Shown: piece by piece, positions 1 to 8,752 of the stretch
How positions within the stretch are numbered: the first letter of the stretch is position 1
Layout of the letters: each line of letters starts with the position of its first letter
Source: Granulicella sp.
Lineage (GTDB): Bacteria; Acidobacteriota; Terriglobia; Terriglobales; Acidobacteriaceae
Assembly: GCA_003133205.1 (NCBI GenBank)
Contig: PKWK01000327.1
Location: forward strand, 1 to 8,752
DNA length: 8,752 bases
Direction of reading: 5' to 3'
Made by a program: the position numbers and the translations under genes
The notes under the pieces: model-generated
What the model was told of the DNA's origin: nothing
The model's database searches: none
The model's input: only the letters and a program-made list of their open reading frames with translations

Positions 1-53
1 GCATTCTGCACTCGAAAAAGACATACCCAGCAATCGATCCTGCTTGACCGACG

Positions 54-89
54 CCAATGTGGAGAGGAATGCCCAATGTGGAGAGGAAT
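54..89. repeat. 17-bp tandem direct repeat duplicating the RBS/ATG region
   Basis: The 17-mer CCAATGTGGAGAGGAAT occurs at 54-70 and again, identically, at 73-89, separated by two bases (period 19). Each copy carries an ATG followed by a purine-rich GGAGAGG, so the copies place GGAGAGG at 61-67 and at 80-86. The first lies 8 bases before ATG 76, and the second lies 4 bases before ATG 91. The repeat is read directly from the sequence. That it arose by local duplication, and that it affects start choice, is inference. Confidence 0.9.
80..86 (+). promoter_or_regulatory. Ribosome binding site of the GH3 gene (second repeat copy)
   Basis: GGAGAGG precedes ATG 91; its GGAG core sits 7 bases from that ATG. 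The identical GGAGAGG at 61-67 serves equally well for the in-frame ATG at 76. I prefer 91 because it gives the classical signal-peptide start MKKR, but the sequence alone does not decide between them. Confidence 0.55.
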
Positions 90-90
90 T

Positions 91-2808
91 ATGAAGAAGA
101 GAGCAACACGAGTTATGACCAGCATCGCCATCTTGACGGGCGTATTTGTTTTGGGCTTCGCTCTATTCTCGGCTAATGCCCAGGAAACGGCGAAACCACC
201 GTATTTGAATCCAACCCTGACCCCCGAGGAAAGGGCCACCGACCTGGTGCATCGCATGACGCTTGAGGAGAAGGCGTCGCAAATGGTCAATCTGGCCCGT
301 CCCATTCCTCGGCTGAACGTGCCGCTCTATAACTTCTGGAGCGAAGCGCTCCACGGCGTCATCAGCGGCGGCACGACGGAGTTTCCCGAGCCGATCGGCC
401 TCGCCGCGACCTTTGACGCTCCCGGAGTCAAGACCATGGGAACCTACATTGGCGTAGAGGGTCGAGTCCGGCACATCGTCGCGCAGCAGCACCCCGGGAC
501 CAACGACGGCCTTGATTTCTGGGCCCCGAACTTGAACATCTTCCGCGACCCGCGCTGGGGCCGTGGCCAGGAGACCTACGGCGAAGACCCCTACCTCACC
601 GGCCGCATGGGCGTGGCCTTTGTCAGTGGAATGCAGGGGGACGATCCCAAGTACTACCGCGTGATCGCCACGCCGAAGCACTACGCCGTGCACAGTGGTC
701 CTGAACCAACCCGCCACTTTGCGGATGTAGACGTGACCAAACACGACGAGCTCGACACCTATGAGCCTGCTTTCCGCGCCGCCATCACTGAAGGCAAAGC
801 CGGCTCCATCATGTGCTCGTACAACTCCATCAATGGAGAGCCGGGATGCGCCAGTCAGTTCTTGCTGCAGGACCAATTGCGCGGAAAGTGGGGCTTCCAG
901 GGATATGTCGTCTCGGACTGTGACGCGGTCAAGGACATCTTCACCGGACATCACTTCCGGCCGACCTTGGCAGAATCTGCGGCTGTGTCTGTGATCCGCG
1001 GCATGGACAGCGACTGCGCCGACGGGACAGGGATGACCGCCAGGAATAACGCGGACTATCAGCCCTACATCGATGCGGTACAGCAGGGGTATCTCCCCGA
1101 GAGCACCCTCGACACAACAGTGGAGCGACTATTTACGGCTCGCATCAAGCTGGGCCTGTTCGATCCTCCGGAGATGGTGCCCTATAACAAGATCGACGTG
1201 AAGGAGATGGATAGCGCCGAGCACCGTGCCTACGCCCGCAAGCTGGCGAACGAGGCGATGGTGCTGCTCAAGAACGACGGGATGCTTCCCCTCAAGCCGG
1301 GGATCAAGAAGATCGCTGTAGTCGGCCCGCTGGCGGACCAGACCCGACCGCTGATCGGAAACTACGCCGGACAGCCGACCCATATCGTCTCGGTAATGGA
1401 CGGCCTTCACGCCGAGTTCCCCGATGCCACAATTACCTATGTGCCGGGAACACAATTCCTGCGCAATGATGGCGATCCGGTGCCCAACAGCGCCCTGACC
1501 AACGCGGATGGAAAGCCCGGCCTCAAGGCGGATTACAGCGAATACCGTGGCTTTCGTCCCGGCGGAGGTGGTCCGGGCGGCCCAGGTGCCGCAGCGGCAG
1601 CCGCTCCCGCTCCCTACTTCACGCGGAACGAACTCAACATCAATCTGACTGAAGCCAATCTGCCCTCTCAGGCTGCCGGGAAGACATCAGTCGGCGTGCA
1701 TTGGACAGGCTTTCTCACGGCCCCGGACTCCGGCGATTACCTGGTCGGCCTGAAGAGCCGCGGCTTTGGCCGGGTCACGATCGATGGGAAGGCAGTGGGC
1801 AGCGGTCGTGGAGGCGGAGGTGGTGGAAACGGGATCAACTCAAGCGTGGGCCGCGTTCATCTGGAGAAGGGACAGAAGGTCGCCCTGGACGTCAACTACG
1901 GCAGCACGGACGGGCATCCGCTGGTGCAGCTGATCTGGGCCAAGGCTACGAATCTGCCTTCTCCTGAGGCAATCGCAGCTGCCAAGAATGCCGACGTCGT
2001 CATCGCTGTTGTTGGTATTACCAGCTCGCTTGAGGGCGAAGAGATGCCCGTGAGCGAACCCGGATTTTTGGGTGGTGACCGCACCGCCATCGACCTTCCG
2101 GAGCCGGAAGAGGCGCTGGTCGAAGCGGTAGTGGCTACCGGCAAGCCGGTCGCAGTCGTCCTGATGAACGGCAGCGCGATGGCCGTCAATTGGATCAATG
2201 ATCATGCCAACGCCGTTCTCGAATCTTGGTATCCGGGCGAGGAAGGCGGGGCTGCGATCGCCGAGACACTCAGCGGGAAGAACAATCCCGGGGGCCGTCT
2301 GCCGCTGACCTTCTACAAGGACCTCACTCAGCTGCCGAACTTTGAAGACTACACCATGTCCAACCGGACCTACCGGTACTTCAAAGGCAAGCCGCTCTAT
2401 CCGTTTGGCTACGGCCTTAGCTACACGACGTTCAAGTATAGCGATCTCAGCATTCCGCAGCAGACCGTAGCTGCGGGAAGTCCCGTCGAAGCAGATGTCA
2501 AAGTGACCAACACCGGCAGCAGAGCGGGAGATGAGGTCGTGCAACTATACCTCAACTTCCCCGATGTAAAAGGTGCACCGGCAGTCGCTCTCCGCGGATT
2601 TCAACGGATTCATCTCGATGTCGGCGAGAGTCGCACCGTCCACTTCGAGTTGAAGGACCGCGATCTTGGCATGGTCACCGAAGTCGGAAATCCGATCATC
2701 GCCCCCGGGGAATACACACTCAGTATCGGCGGAGGGCAGCCGAGTACCGGTGCGCCCTACGTGAGCGGACACTTCCGAGTGGATGGCCAACTGGCATTGC
2801 CGGAATAA
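91..2808 (+). CDS. Secreted GH3 beta-xylosidase/beta-glucosidase with inserted PA14 domain
   Basis: Glycoside hydrolase family 3 enzyme, 905 aa from ATG 91 (910 aa from ATG 76), predicted to release xylose or glucose from the non-reducing ends of beta-linked oligosaccharides. A signal peptide ends near residue 30 (SANA before QETAK), so the enzyme is exported. The (beta/alpha)8 domain spans about 35-355: NFWSEALHGV at 81-90, RWGRGQETYGEDP at 155-167, KHY at 196-198, and the catalytic nucleophile Asp276 in VVSDCDAVKD. The WSEALHGV and SDCD motifs resemble the beta-xylosidase-like branch of GH3, which favours xylosidase over glucosidase. The GH3 C-terminal domain runs from about 390 to 780 and is interrupted by a PA14-type beta domain at about 477-618. 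The likely acid/base glutamate lies in LEGEE (648-651). A fibronectin-III-like domain closes the protein (about 800-880). Two Gly-rich runs lie inside the PA14 domain. The esterase gene follows on the same strand after 117 bases. Exact substrate is uncertain. Confidence 0.93.
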   Translation: MKKRATRVMTSIAILTGVFVLGFALFSANAQETAKPPYLNPTLTPEERATDLVHRMTLEEKASQMVNLARPIPRLNVPLYNFWSEALHGVISGGTTEFPEPIGLAATFDAPGVKTMGTYIGVEGRVRHIVAQQHPGTNDGLDFWAPNLNIFRDPRWGRGQETYGEDPYLTGRMGVAFVSGMQGDDPKYYRVIATPKHYAVHSGPEPTRHFADVDVTKHDELDTYEPAFRAAITEGKAGSIMCSYNSINGEPGCASQFLLQDQLRGKWGFQGYVVSDCDAVKDIFTGHHFRPTLAESAAVSVIRGMDSDCADGTGMTARNNADYQPYIDAVQQGYLPESTLDTTVERLFTARIKLGLFDPPEMVPYNKIDVKEMDSAEHRAYARKLANEAMVLLKNDGMLPLKPGIKKIAVVGPLADQTRPLIGNYAGQPTHIVSVMDGLHAEFPDATITYVPGTQFLRNDGDPVPNSALTNADGKPGLKADYSEYRGFRPGGGGPGGPGAAAAAAPAPYFTRNELNINLTEANLPSQAAGKTSVGVHWTGFLTAPDSGDYLVGLKSRGFGRVTIDGKAVGSGRGGGGGGNGINSSVGRVHLEKGQKVALDVNYGSTDGHPLVQLIWAKATNLPSPEAIAAAKNADVVIAVVGITSSLEGEEMPVSEPGFLGGDRTAIDLPEPEEALVEAVVATGKPVAVVLMNGSAMAVNWINDHANAVLESWYPGEEGGAAIAETLSGKNNPGGRLPLTFYKDLTQLPNFEDYTMSNRTYRYFKGKPLYPFGYGLSYTTFKYSDLSIPQQTVAAGSPVEADVKVTNTGSRAGDEVVQLYLNFPDVKGAPAVALRGFQRIHLDVGESRTVHFELKDRDLGMVTEVGNPIIAPGEYTLSIGGGQPSTGAPYVSGHFRVDGQLALPE
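1561..1614 (+). repeat. Gly/Ala/Pro low-complexity insert in the PA14 domain
   Basis: Residues 491-508 of the GH3 protein are almost only Gly, Pro and Ala (GGGGPGGP followed by a run of six Ala). They sit between the first PA14 strand (GLKADYSEYRGF) and the next conserved strand (YFTRNELNINL). A second, shorter Gly run of six follows at about residues 574-579 (1810-1827), in the loop after the strand containing VTIDGKAV. These look like loop extensions within a folded domain rather than an inter-domain linker. Confidence 0.8.
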
Positions 2809-2849
2809 TCGCACTCCAATCCCACTCTAGCTTGGTGGTCGGGATAGTT

Positions 2850-4206
<1,357 letters not shown>

Positions 4207-4333
4207 CAGCTTGCAATCAACGGGCCACGTAGCTTCATGGGCGGGCAAAGGTAAGTCCAACACCGCCGCGTTCCATGTGACAGGGAACTTCCGAGCAGAG
4301 AGCAGCCTGCTTCAACCACAACTTAGCTACTCG

Positions 4334-4374
4334 AGCGGCAGGTCGTGACAAACGGCTTGCCGCTTTCTTCTTTT
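4334..4374 (+). terminator. Rho-independent terminator after the esterase gene
   Basis: AGCGGCAGGTCG (4334-4345) pairs with CGGCTTGCCGCT (4353-4364) around a 7-base loop. The outer seven pairs are perfect and the inner five include two G-T wobbles. TTCTTCTTTT follows immediately (4365-4374). The T-rich tract lies only on the + side, so it terminates the GH3-esterase transcript, about 130 bases after the esterase stop. On the - strand the stem is not followed by a T-run, so I see no intrinsic terminator of its own for the converging GH9 gene. Confidence 0.85.
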
Positions 4375-4407
4375 CGCAACACGTGCTGTCTCGCAGGCGA
4401 CTGATGC

Positions 4408-7119
4408 CTACTTGGCCAATGCGTTGGCGGCATTGGCTGCCAGAATCCACTTACTGGCTGCGCCAATGGTGTACTCGTTCTCAAACCAGAGGAAGCCAAA
4501 GTCGTCGATCGTCTCCGGGAAGTCCGGCTTGATGATGATGTAACCCGGAATCAGGCCACCCGGGATGAAGGTATTATCGGCGCGGTTATTCCCGTATGCC
4601 TTCAGCTTGGAGACGGTACCGATCGAGGAGATGTACGACGTGTTCGACACCGGATGAGTGCCCAGCAGATAGTTGGCGGCGCGCAGGGTGTACTCCGTCC
4701 CGACCAGTTCCGGGAATGCCTTGTGCAGAAAATACATACGTGTCCCCATGTCGGCGACCGAAGGGGCCGCGCCCCACGTGCCTAGGCTGGGTGGAACGCC
4801 GAAGGGCGTCTGCGCCAGGTCCTTGTCCAACTGCGGCACGTACACCTTCACCGCGTCTTCCACCTGCTTCTTGAAGGCTGCATCCATGTATGGCAAAGTG
4901 CGCACAGCCATCCAGCCGGAAGTACCGAAGCGTTGCTGCGGGAACATCTCCGTCAGCCGCTTCTTGTACTGATCGCCACCGTTGGTCGCGATCAGCAACT
5001 CAAGCGTCGCCTTCCACTCATCGGGCGCGCCGAAGCCGCCACCACCAAAGCCACCACCGCCTGGCCCTCCAACGCTGGGAGCGCCGCCACCAGCGGCTCC
5101 CGCTGCGTTCTGCGCGACTACGCCGCCCTGTGCCCCAGCGCCCTGTCCGGTCCTGCCCAGGTTGCCCGCGGCATTCGCGCCGCCGGGACCGCCTTGGCCG
5201 AAGCCACCACCGCCGCCAGCGCCTCTGCCCTGGTTCGGTGTCGGATGCGCGTGCTCATCGGCCCACAGCTTGACTGCAGCGTCCAGGCACTGCTTGGAAA
5301 GAGCATCGTCCCAGCCCTTCAGCGCTCCCGAGGCTGCAGCCAGCGACGCCGCAGCCCCGTATTGGAGGTTCCCTCGCTTGGTGGTGAACGCCCAGCGGTC
5401 GTCCGGCACTCCGGAGAAGTTCCCGTCGATTTCGTGCGGACCGAGCTTGTCTGAATAGATCCGGCCATCGGTCTGCGAGGCCACGTCTCCCAGGTGGGTG
5501 TACTCTCGGAGCGTCGGCTCAATGATGCCCTGGAAGGGATGGCCGACCGAATTAATCTGCGCCAGTATCTGCAGAACTCCGTGTTTCACCTGCTCCACAG
5601 CGTCCGGAATACCGTCCGGACGGTGCATCTCCACAGTGCGGCCCGTCTCGTCGACGGACAGGTTGTCCCACTTCAGGTCAAATTCCTTGTATGCAAGTGA
5701 TAGGTCCTGAATGACCTCGTACTGATCGGAGGCGATGTTGTCGTAGTCGCCCGCATCAAACCAGCCGCCAACATTCAATCCCGGAATGTGTTCGCCGGGC
5801 TTGAAGGGCGAATCCAGCTCGGCGCCCATCCGGTATCCGTCGAAGTGCTGCTCGTCGGGCGGCGCCTGGCGTGCATCGTCGAGATGCGAGACCCCGTGCC
5901 ACAGGCGGTAGCCCTCGCGCACCGAAACATGGTCCATCTCCACAGCCAGGAAGCCGTCCAGGCTGGACTGCCAAGCGTGGCTGTACACATCCTTGCCGAT
6001 GGGGAACAGATCGGTCCGCTGGCCCGCGTACTCGATGGCGTACAGGCCGGGATCTTTGACGGAGGAGAAGTCAAATTTCGCGTAGTGGTAGCGCAGCCAG
6101 GGCGTAGGCGCGGAGACCGGCGCCTCGAAAACCGTCTTATAGGAGCCATCGTCCTGCAGGTGCAGCAGCTTCGCGGTCTTCTGCGCGTCGAAGTTCAGAT
6201 CCAGTTCGATGACGGAGACCTTGGCCGACTCTGGCGCATAGCCGAGCTGGCTGTGCGCCACCACCGGCGGCCGAGTCCAGTCCGGGATCAGGTCGGGATG
6301 AATGTGCCACACCACCGCTCCTTCGGTCTTGCCCGAAGGAATCAGGCTGCGAAGCACGAACCAGCCGTTCTGTGCCCGGTTCCGGCCGTCATAGAGCGAG
6401 ACGGGCGCCGTGTCCGAACTGATACCGACTCGATTCAGCGGGTCCTCCGGGGCGAGCGTGATGTTGTTTCCCGTAACAATCGGGAGAGGCTGCGTATAGC
6501 CCTTGTCCTTGTCCCACTGCTCCTGGTACGGCAGCTTCATAGGATCGTCCGGATTGCGCGGCACCACCTGCATTGCGTCCTGTGGGCTGCGCGGGATCAC
6601 CCCAAAGTGGGTTCCGTCTACGGCGTAGGATTTGTCCATGTAGATCGATGGCAGAAATTCCAGGTTGAAGCCCGCGCGGCCGGCCAGCTTCTCCGGCAGC
6701 GGCTTGGCGAGATTCACACTCACCCGGACACCTCCCGGCTCAGGGGTGACCACCAACTCATAGTCCATCTGGTAGGTCGGGAAAGAGAGTTGCGCGGTGA
6801 GGCGGTTGTGCTCTTTATCGGCTTGGCGTCCCTTGAGCTGCGCCACCAGATCCCACTGCTCCGGCGTGGGCATCAACCGCACGTCGCCATTAGTGGCGAC
6901 GCGCTGGCCGTGAAGGATCAGCTCCATCGCCGTATTCTTCTGATCGACGAAGACCGGATGATAGGTGCTCTGATACAGAATTACACTGAATCCACGCGTA
7001 TCAAGATACCCATTGTCAGTTACCTTCATTCCGTCATCCGCTCCAAGCACGGGCAGAGAGATGAGCAGGCTGGTCGAGAGGATTGCGAGCGTGCGAGCGA
7101 AGAGGAGATGTTTGGGCAT
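4408..7119 (-). CDS. Secreted GH9 endoglucanase-type enzyme with unassigned N-terminal region
   Basis: Glycoside hydrolase family 9 protein, 903 aa. The family acts mainly as inverting endo-beta-1,4-glucanases, with some exo-acting members, so cellulose or mixed-linkage/xyloglucan backbones are plausible substrates. The signal peptide ends near residue 26-27 (LPVLGA). Residues about 28-283 form a region I cannot assign, rich in predicted strands. A CelD_N-type Ig-like domain follows at about 284-378 (HSQLGYAPESAKVSV, KFDFSSVKDPGLYAIEY). The (alpha/alpha)6 catalytic domain runs from about 385 to the end. GGWFDAGDY places the catalytic base pair at Asp455 and Asp458, and FENEYTIG near the C-terminus gives Glu882 as the likely proton donor. 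The usual PHHR-like motif is replaced by KAYGNNR (within SKLKAYGNNRADN). A 68-residue Gly-rich insert lies at 631-698. I chose ATG 7119 over the upstream in-frame GTG at 7191 because it has an RBS and opens a signal peptide. The gene lies 142 bases downstream of GH51 on the same strand. Confidence 0.9.
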   Translation of the reverse strand: MPKHLLFARTLAILSTSLLISLPVLGADDGMKVTDNGYLDTRGFSVILYQSTYHPVFVDQKNTAMELILHGQRVATNGDVRLMPTPEQWDLVAQLKGRQADKEHNRLTAQLSFPTYQMDYELVVTPEPGGVRVSVNLAKPLPEKLAGRAGFNLEFLPSIYMDKSYAVDGTHFGVIPRSPQDAMQVVPRNPDDPMKLPYQEQWDKDKGYTQPLPIVTGNNITLAPEDPLNRVGISSDTAPVSLYDGRNRAQNGWFVLRSLIPSGKTEGAVVWHIHPDLIPDWTRPPVVAHSQLGYAPESAKVSVIELDLNFDAQKTAKLLHLQDDGSYKTVFEAPVSAPTPWLRYHYAKFDFSSVKDPGLYAIEYAGQRTDLFPIGKDVYSHAWQSSLDGFLAVEMDHVSVREGYRLWHGVSHLDDARQAPPDEQHFDGYRMGAELDSPFKPGEHIPGLNVGGWFDAGDYDNIASDQYEVIQDLSLAYKEFDLKWDNLSVDETGRTVEMHRPDGIPDAVEQVKHGVLQILAQINSVGHPFQGIIEPTLREYTHLGDVASQTDGRIYSDKLGPHEIDGNFSGVPDDRWAFTTKRGNLQYGAAASLAAASGALKGWDDALSKQCLDAAVKLWADEHAHPTPNQGRGAGGGGGFGQGGPGGANAAGNLGRTGQGAGAQGGVVAQNAAGAAGGGAPSVGGPGGGGFGGGGFGAPDEWKATLELLIATNGGDQYKKRLTEMFPQQRFGTSGWMAVRTLPYMDAAFKKQVEDAVKVYVPQLDKDLAQTPFGVPPSLGTWGAAPSVADMGTRMYFLHKAFPELVGTEYTLRAANYLLGTHPVSNTSYISSIGTVSKLKAYGNNRADNTFIPGGLIPGYIIIKPDFPETIDDFGFLWFENEYTIGAASKWILAANAANALAK
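5026..5229 (-). repeat. Gly-rich 68-residue insert inside the GH9 catalytic domain
   Basis: Residues 631-698 are dominated by Gly with Ala, Gln, Asn and Phe, and include near-repeats of GGGGF and GGPGG. They separate two conserved GH9 segments, KLWADEHAHPTP and DEWKATLELLIATNG, which normally lie on consecutive barrel helices joined by a short loop. The insert is therefore a loop expansion within the (alpha/alpha)6 barrel. The codons are mostly GGC/GGT/GGA, giving a repetitive GC-rich tract. Confidence 0.88.
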
Positions 7120-7127
7120 GGGGATAG

Positions 7128-7133
7128 CTTCCT
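7128..7133 (-). promoter_or_regulatory. Ribosome binding site of the GH9 gene
   Basis: On the - strand AGGAAG lies 8 bases before the ATG at 7119. No comparable site was relied on for the upstream GTG at 7191, whose extra 24 residues would precede a complete signal peptide. Confidence 0.65.
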
Positions 7134-7218
7134 GGTAAGTCGTATCGGACAACGTTGAATGTTCAGCCCCTGCAGCAGTCCACGCGCTCACGCTTTGAGC
7201 CAGATCCAGAGAACGTAG

Positions 7219-7243
7219 TCTTCCGGTCGGGCTGACCAGAAGA
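7219..7243 (-). other. Hairpin in the GH51-GH9 intergenic region
   Basis: In the - strand transcript TCTTCTGGTC pairs with GACCGGAAGA (10 pairs, one U-G wobble) around the 5-base loop AGCCC. It starts 18 bases after the GH51 stop. No T-run follows, so it is not a classical terminator. It may protect the 3' end of the GH51 message or partly uncouple the two genes. The pairing is seen in the sequence; the role is inferred. Confidence 0.45.
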
Positions 7244-7261
7244 ACTGCGGGGCACTTCCTG

Positions 7262-8752
7262 CTACTGCCTTACCTCAAACTCGTACACACTAATGCTCGC
7301 TGGCGGCAGAGTAATGGTGCGTGGCGCCTGCTCCAAGGTGGTCTCCGTCATCGTCGCAGGAGGACCGGACAACAACCCGCCTGCTCGGGCCGGGACCGAC
7401 GTTGGTCCAGATGGGGCGGTGATCCGCCATACCTTCACCATCGCCGCAACCTGGACACCCGCCAGATTCAATTCGCAGTCCTGCGCAGTCTCGGTGGGAT
7501 TGACCACAGAAACCTCCAATTTCTTATGGTCGGCACTGATGGCTGCAAAGACATCCAGGGGGTACGTGGGACTTCCCGAAGGGCGCGCGCCCTTGTCGAC
7601 GGCCACAGTGCCCTTGACGTCGTGCTGAGGGGAGTTGCCACTGACCTCGACCGGCAACGCTGCGGCAAAGTGATCGTGAAGTACCTTCATGACCAGCCCA
7701 TCCGTCCGCAGGCCGATCGCATTGCCATTGGCATCCATCGCCATCATCCCCATGCCGCCGGTAGCCACCGCCAAACCCACCTTGTCTGAATGACGGAAAT
7801 ACTCGTGGTAGACCAAAGCCTCAGTCAGAGAGTTGAGCATGGGATTGTCGGGAGCAGTGGGGGTGCTGCCAGCCGGAACCTGCCGGCCACGCGGCGACCA
7901 TTCGTCAAAAGCGAACTTGATGTCCTTCTCCTTCAGATACGGCATCCTCTTCACGTACTCGTCCCATGCCTCAAACTTGAATTCGACGCGGTTCGACATC
8001 CGGCGCGACTTGTCGGCCAGCGGCTCGTCGGACGGCACGAACTGCTGCGTCGCCTCATCGACGTACCAGTCCGGATATCCATAGAAATGTTCCCCGAGAT
8101 AGTCGATATAGTCGGCGGAATTCGCGAGCAGCCCGCCGGTCCAGTCATACTTCGAGCCAAAGGCGTACGGCACCTTGTCGCTTACAGCTTCGCGGCCCGG
8201 AAAGCTGCTGAACTGCCGGTTTTCAATGTACGTCCACGACATCTCTTCGGGCGTGGCGCCGGACGCGATGACCTTGATCGTAGGATCGACCTTTCTTATC
8301 GCCCGGACGATCAGGTTGTGCTTCTCCGCGTAATAGTTGTTCGGCATGTAACCCCACTGCCACGGACCGTACATCTCATTGCCAATGCCCCAGATCCTTA
8401 CTCCGTAGGGCGCGGGGTGTCCGTTGGTAGCCCGCATCGCTCCCAGCCTGCTGGTAGCGGAACCGTTGACATACTCGACCTCCTCGGCAGCTGAGTGATC
8501 ATCGCCCCGGCCGGAATCCACTGCGATGTATGGCTCAGCACCAATCAGGCGGCAGAAGGTCATAAAGTCGTCGATACCCATGTCGTTGGACTCCAGCGAG
8601 TGCCGCGCGAGTTCTCGTCGCGGCGGCCGCTTGTCGGCGTCGCCGATCCCGTCCCGCCAGTCATACGCCGAGACGAAATTGCCACCGGGCCACCGCGCGA
8701 TCTCGATTCCCTGCTCCTTGAGCATCCGGATCATGTCGGCCCTGAATCCAGA
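7262..8752 (-). CDS. GH51 alpha-L-arabinofuranosidase (N-terminus beyond window)
   Basis: Family GH51 arabinofuranosidase, which removes terminal alpha-L-arabinofuranosyl groups from arabinoxylan or arabinan by a retaining mechanism. The reading frame stays open to the right edge (SGFRAD before the first ATG at 8734), so the gene is cut and that ATG is not its real start. The visible part is 496 residues. Family signatures, numbered from the edge: RWPGGNFVSAYDW early on, WGIGNEMYGPWQ with acid/base Glu126, and KFAFDEWSPRG with nucleophile Glu284. The C-terminal beta domain runs from about residue 350 to VYEFEVRQ. The RWPGGNFVS and GNEMYGPWQ wording resembles the Geobacillus AbfA-type branch. 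About 158 residues separate the two catalytic glutamates, against 119 in AbfA (Glu175/Glu294), so extra loops lie between them, probably around SSFPGREAVSDKV. Whether it carries a signal peptide cannot be seen. It is the upstream gene of a GH51-GH9 pair. Confidence 0.92.
   Translation of the reverse strand, partial: SGFRADMIRMLKEQGIEIARWPGGNFVSAYDWRDGIGDADKRPPRRELARHSLESNDMGIDDFMTFCRLIGAEPYIAVDSGRGDDHSAAEEVEYVNGSATSRLGAMRATNGHPAPYGVRIWGIGNEMYGPWQWGYMPNNYYAEKHNLIVRAIRKVDPTIKVIASGATPEEMSWTYIENRQFSSFPGREAVSDKVPYAFGSKYDWTGGLLANSADYIDYLGEHFYGYPDWYVDEATQQFVPSDEPLADKSRRMSNRVEFKFEAWDEYVKRMPYLKEKDIKFAFDEWSPRGRQVPAGSTPTAPDNPMLNSLTEALVYHEYFRHSDKVGLAVATGGMGMMAMDANGNAIGLRTDGLVMKVLHDHFAAALPVEVSGNSPQHDVKGTVAVDKGARPSGSPTYPLDVFAAISADHKKLEVSVVNPTETAQDCELNLAGVQVAAMVKVWRITAPSGPTSVPARAGGLLSGPPATMTETTLEQAPRTITLPPASISVYEFEVRQ

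Noticed and set aside
1..56. Possible sigma-70 promoter upstream of GH3 (TTGACC at 44-49)
   Set aside because: No acceptable -10 box lies at 16-18 bases spacing, and the candidate is too close to the start codons. I do not call a promoter here.
1840..2544. 234-codon open frame on the - strand
   Set aside because: It is antisense to the conserved GH3 C-terminal domain and shows no recognisable family.
4982..5458. Proline-rich open frame on the + strand
   Set aside because: It is the complement of the Gly-rich GH9 insert (GGN read backwards gives Pro codons). It has no independent start signal or domain.
5788..7158. 456-codon open frame on the + strand
   Set aside because: It lies entirely antisense to the GH9 gene and its start region. 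It has no recognisable domain, is rich in Arg/His/Val as expected of a complement frame in GC-rich DNA, and would require the well-supported GH9 frame to be false.
7790..8494. 234-codon open frame on the + strand
   Set aside because: It is antisense to the catalytic region of GH51, whose motifs are unmistakable.

Overview
This window is a compact cluster of plant cell-wall degradation genes. It holds four large carbohydrate-active enzyme genes and very little else. The DNA is GC-rich by eye. Three proteins start with Sec-type signal peptides, and three carry Gly/Pro/Ala-rich low-complexity insertions. This style is familiar from secreted glycoside hydrolases of soil Acidobacteriota (Terriglobia type). 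That placement is inferred from protein style; no rRNA or marker gene is present to confirm it.

Layout. A 90-base leader contains a 17-bp direct repeat that duplicates the ribosome-binding region. It is followed on the + strand by a GH3 beta-xylosidase/beta-glucosidase with an inserted PA14 domain (91-2808). A 117-base gap with an imperfect hairpin and a T-run leads to a CE1-like secreted esterase (2926-4206). An intrinsic terminator (4334-4374) closes this + strand unit. Converging from the right on the - strand are a GH51 alpha-L-arabinofuranosidase (7262-8752, cut by the right window edge) and, downstream of it, a GH9 endoglucanase-type enzyme with a large unassigned N-terminal region (4408-7119).

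How they fit together (inference from family activities). A feruloyl/acetyl-esterase-like enzyme and an arabinofuranosidase would strip side groups from arabinoxylan. The GH3 enzyme would release xylose or glucose from chain ends, and the GH9 enzyme would cut beta-1,4-glucan or a related backbone. No transporter, regulator or mobile element is visible.

The most unusual points are: low-complexity inserts placed inside catalytic or ancillary folds rather than between domains in three neighbouring enzymes; the duplicated Shine-Dalgarno/ATG unit before the GH3 gene; a non-canonical catalytic-acid region in the esterase; and an N-terminal module of about 255 residues in the GH9 protein that I cannot assign. 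I see no sign of a wholly new system; this is mainly a polysaccharide-degradation locus with odd architectural details.
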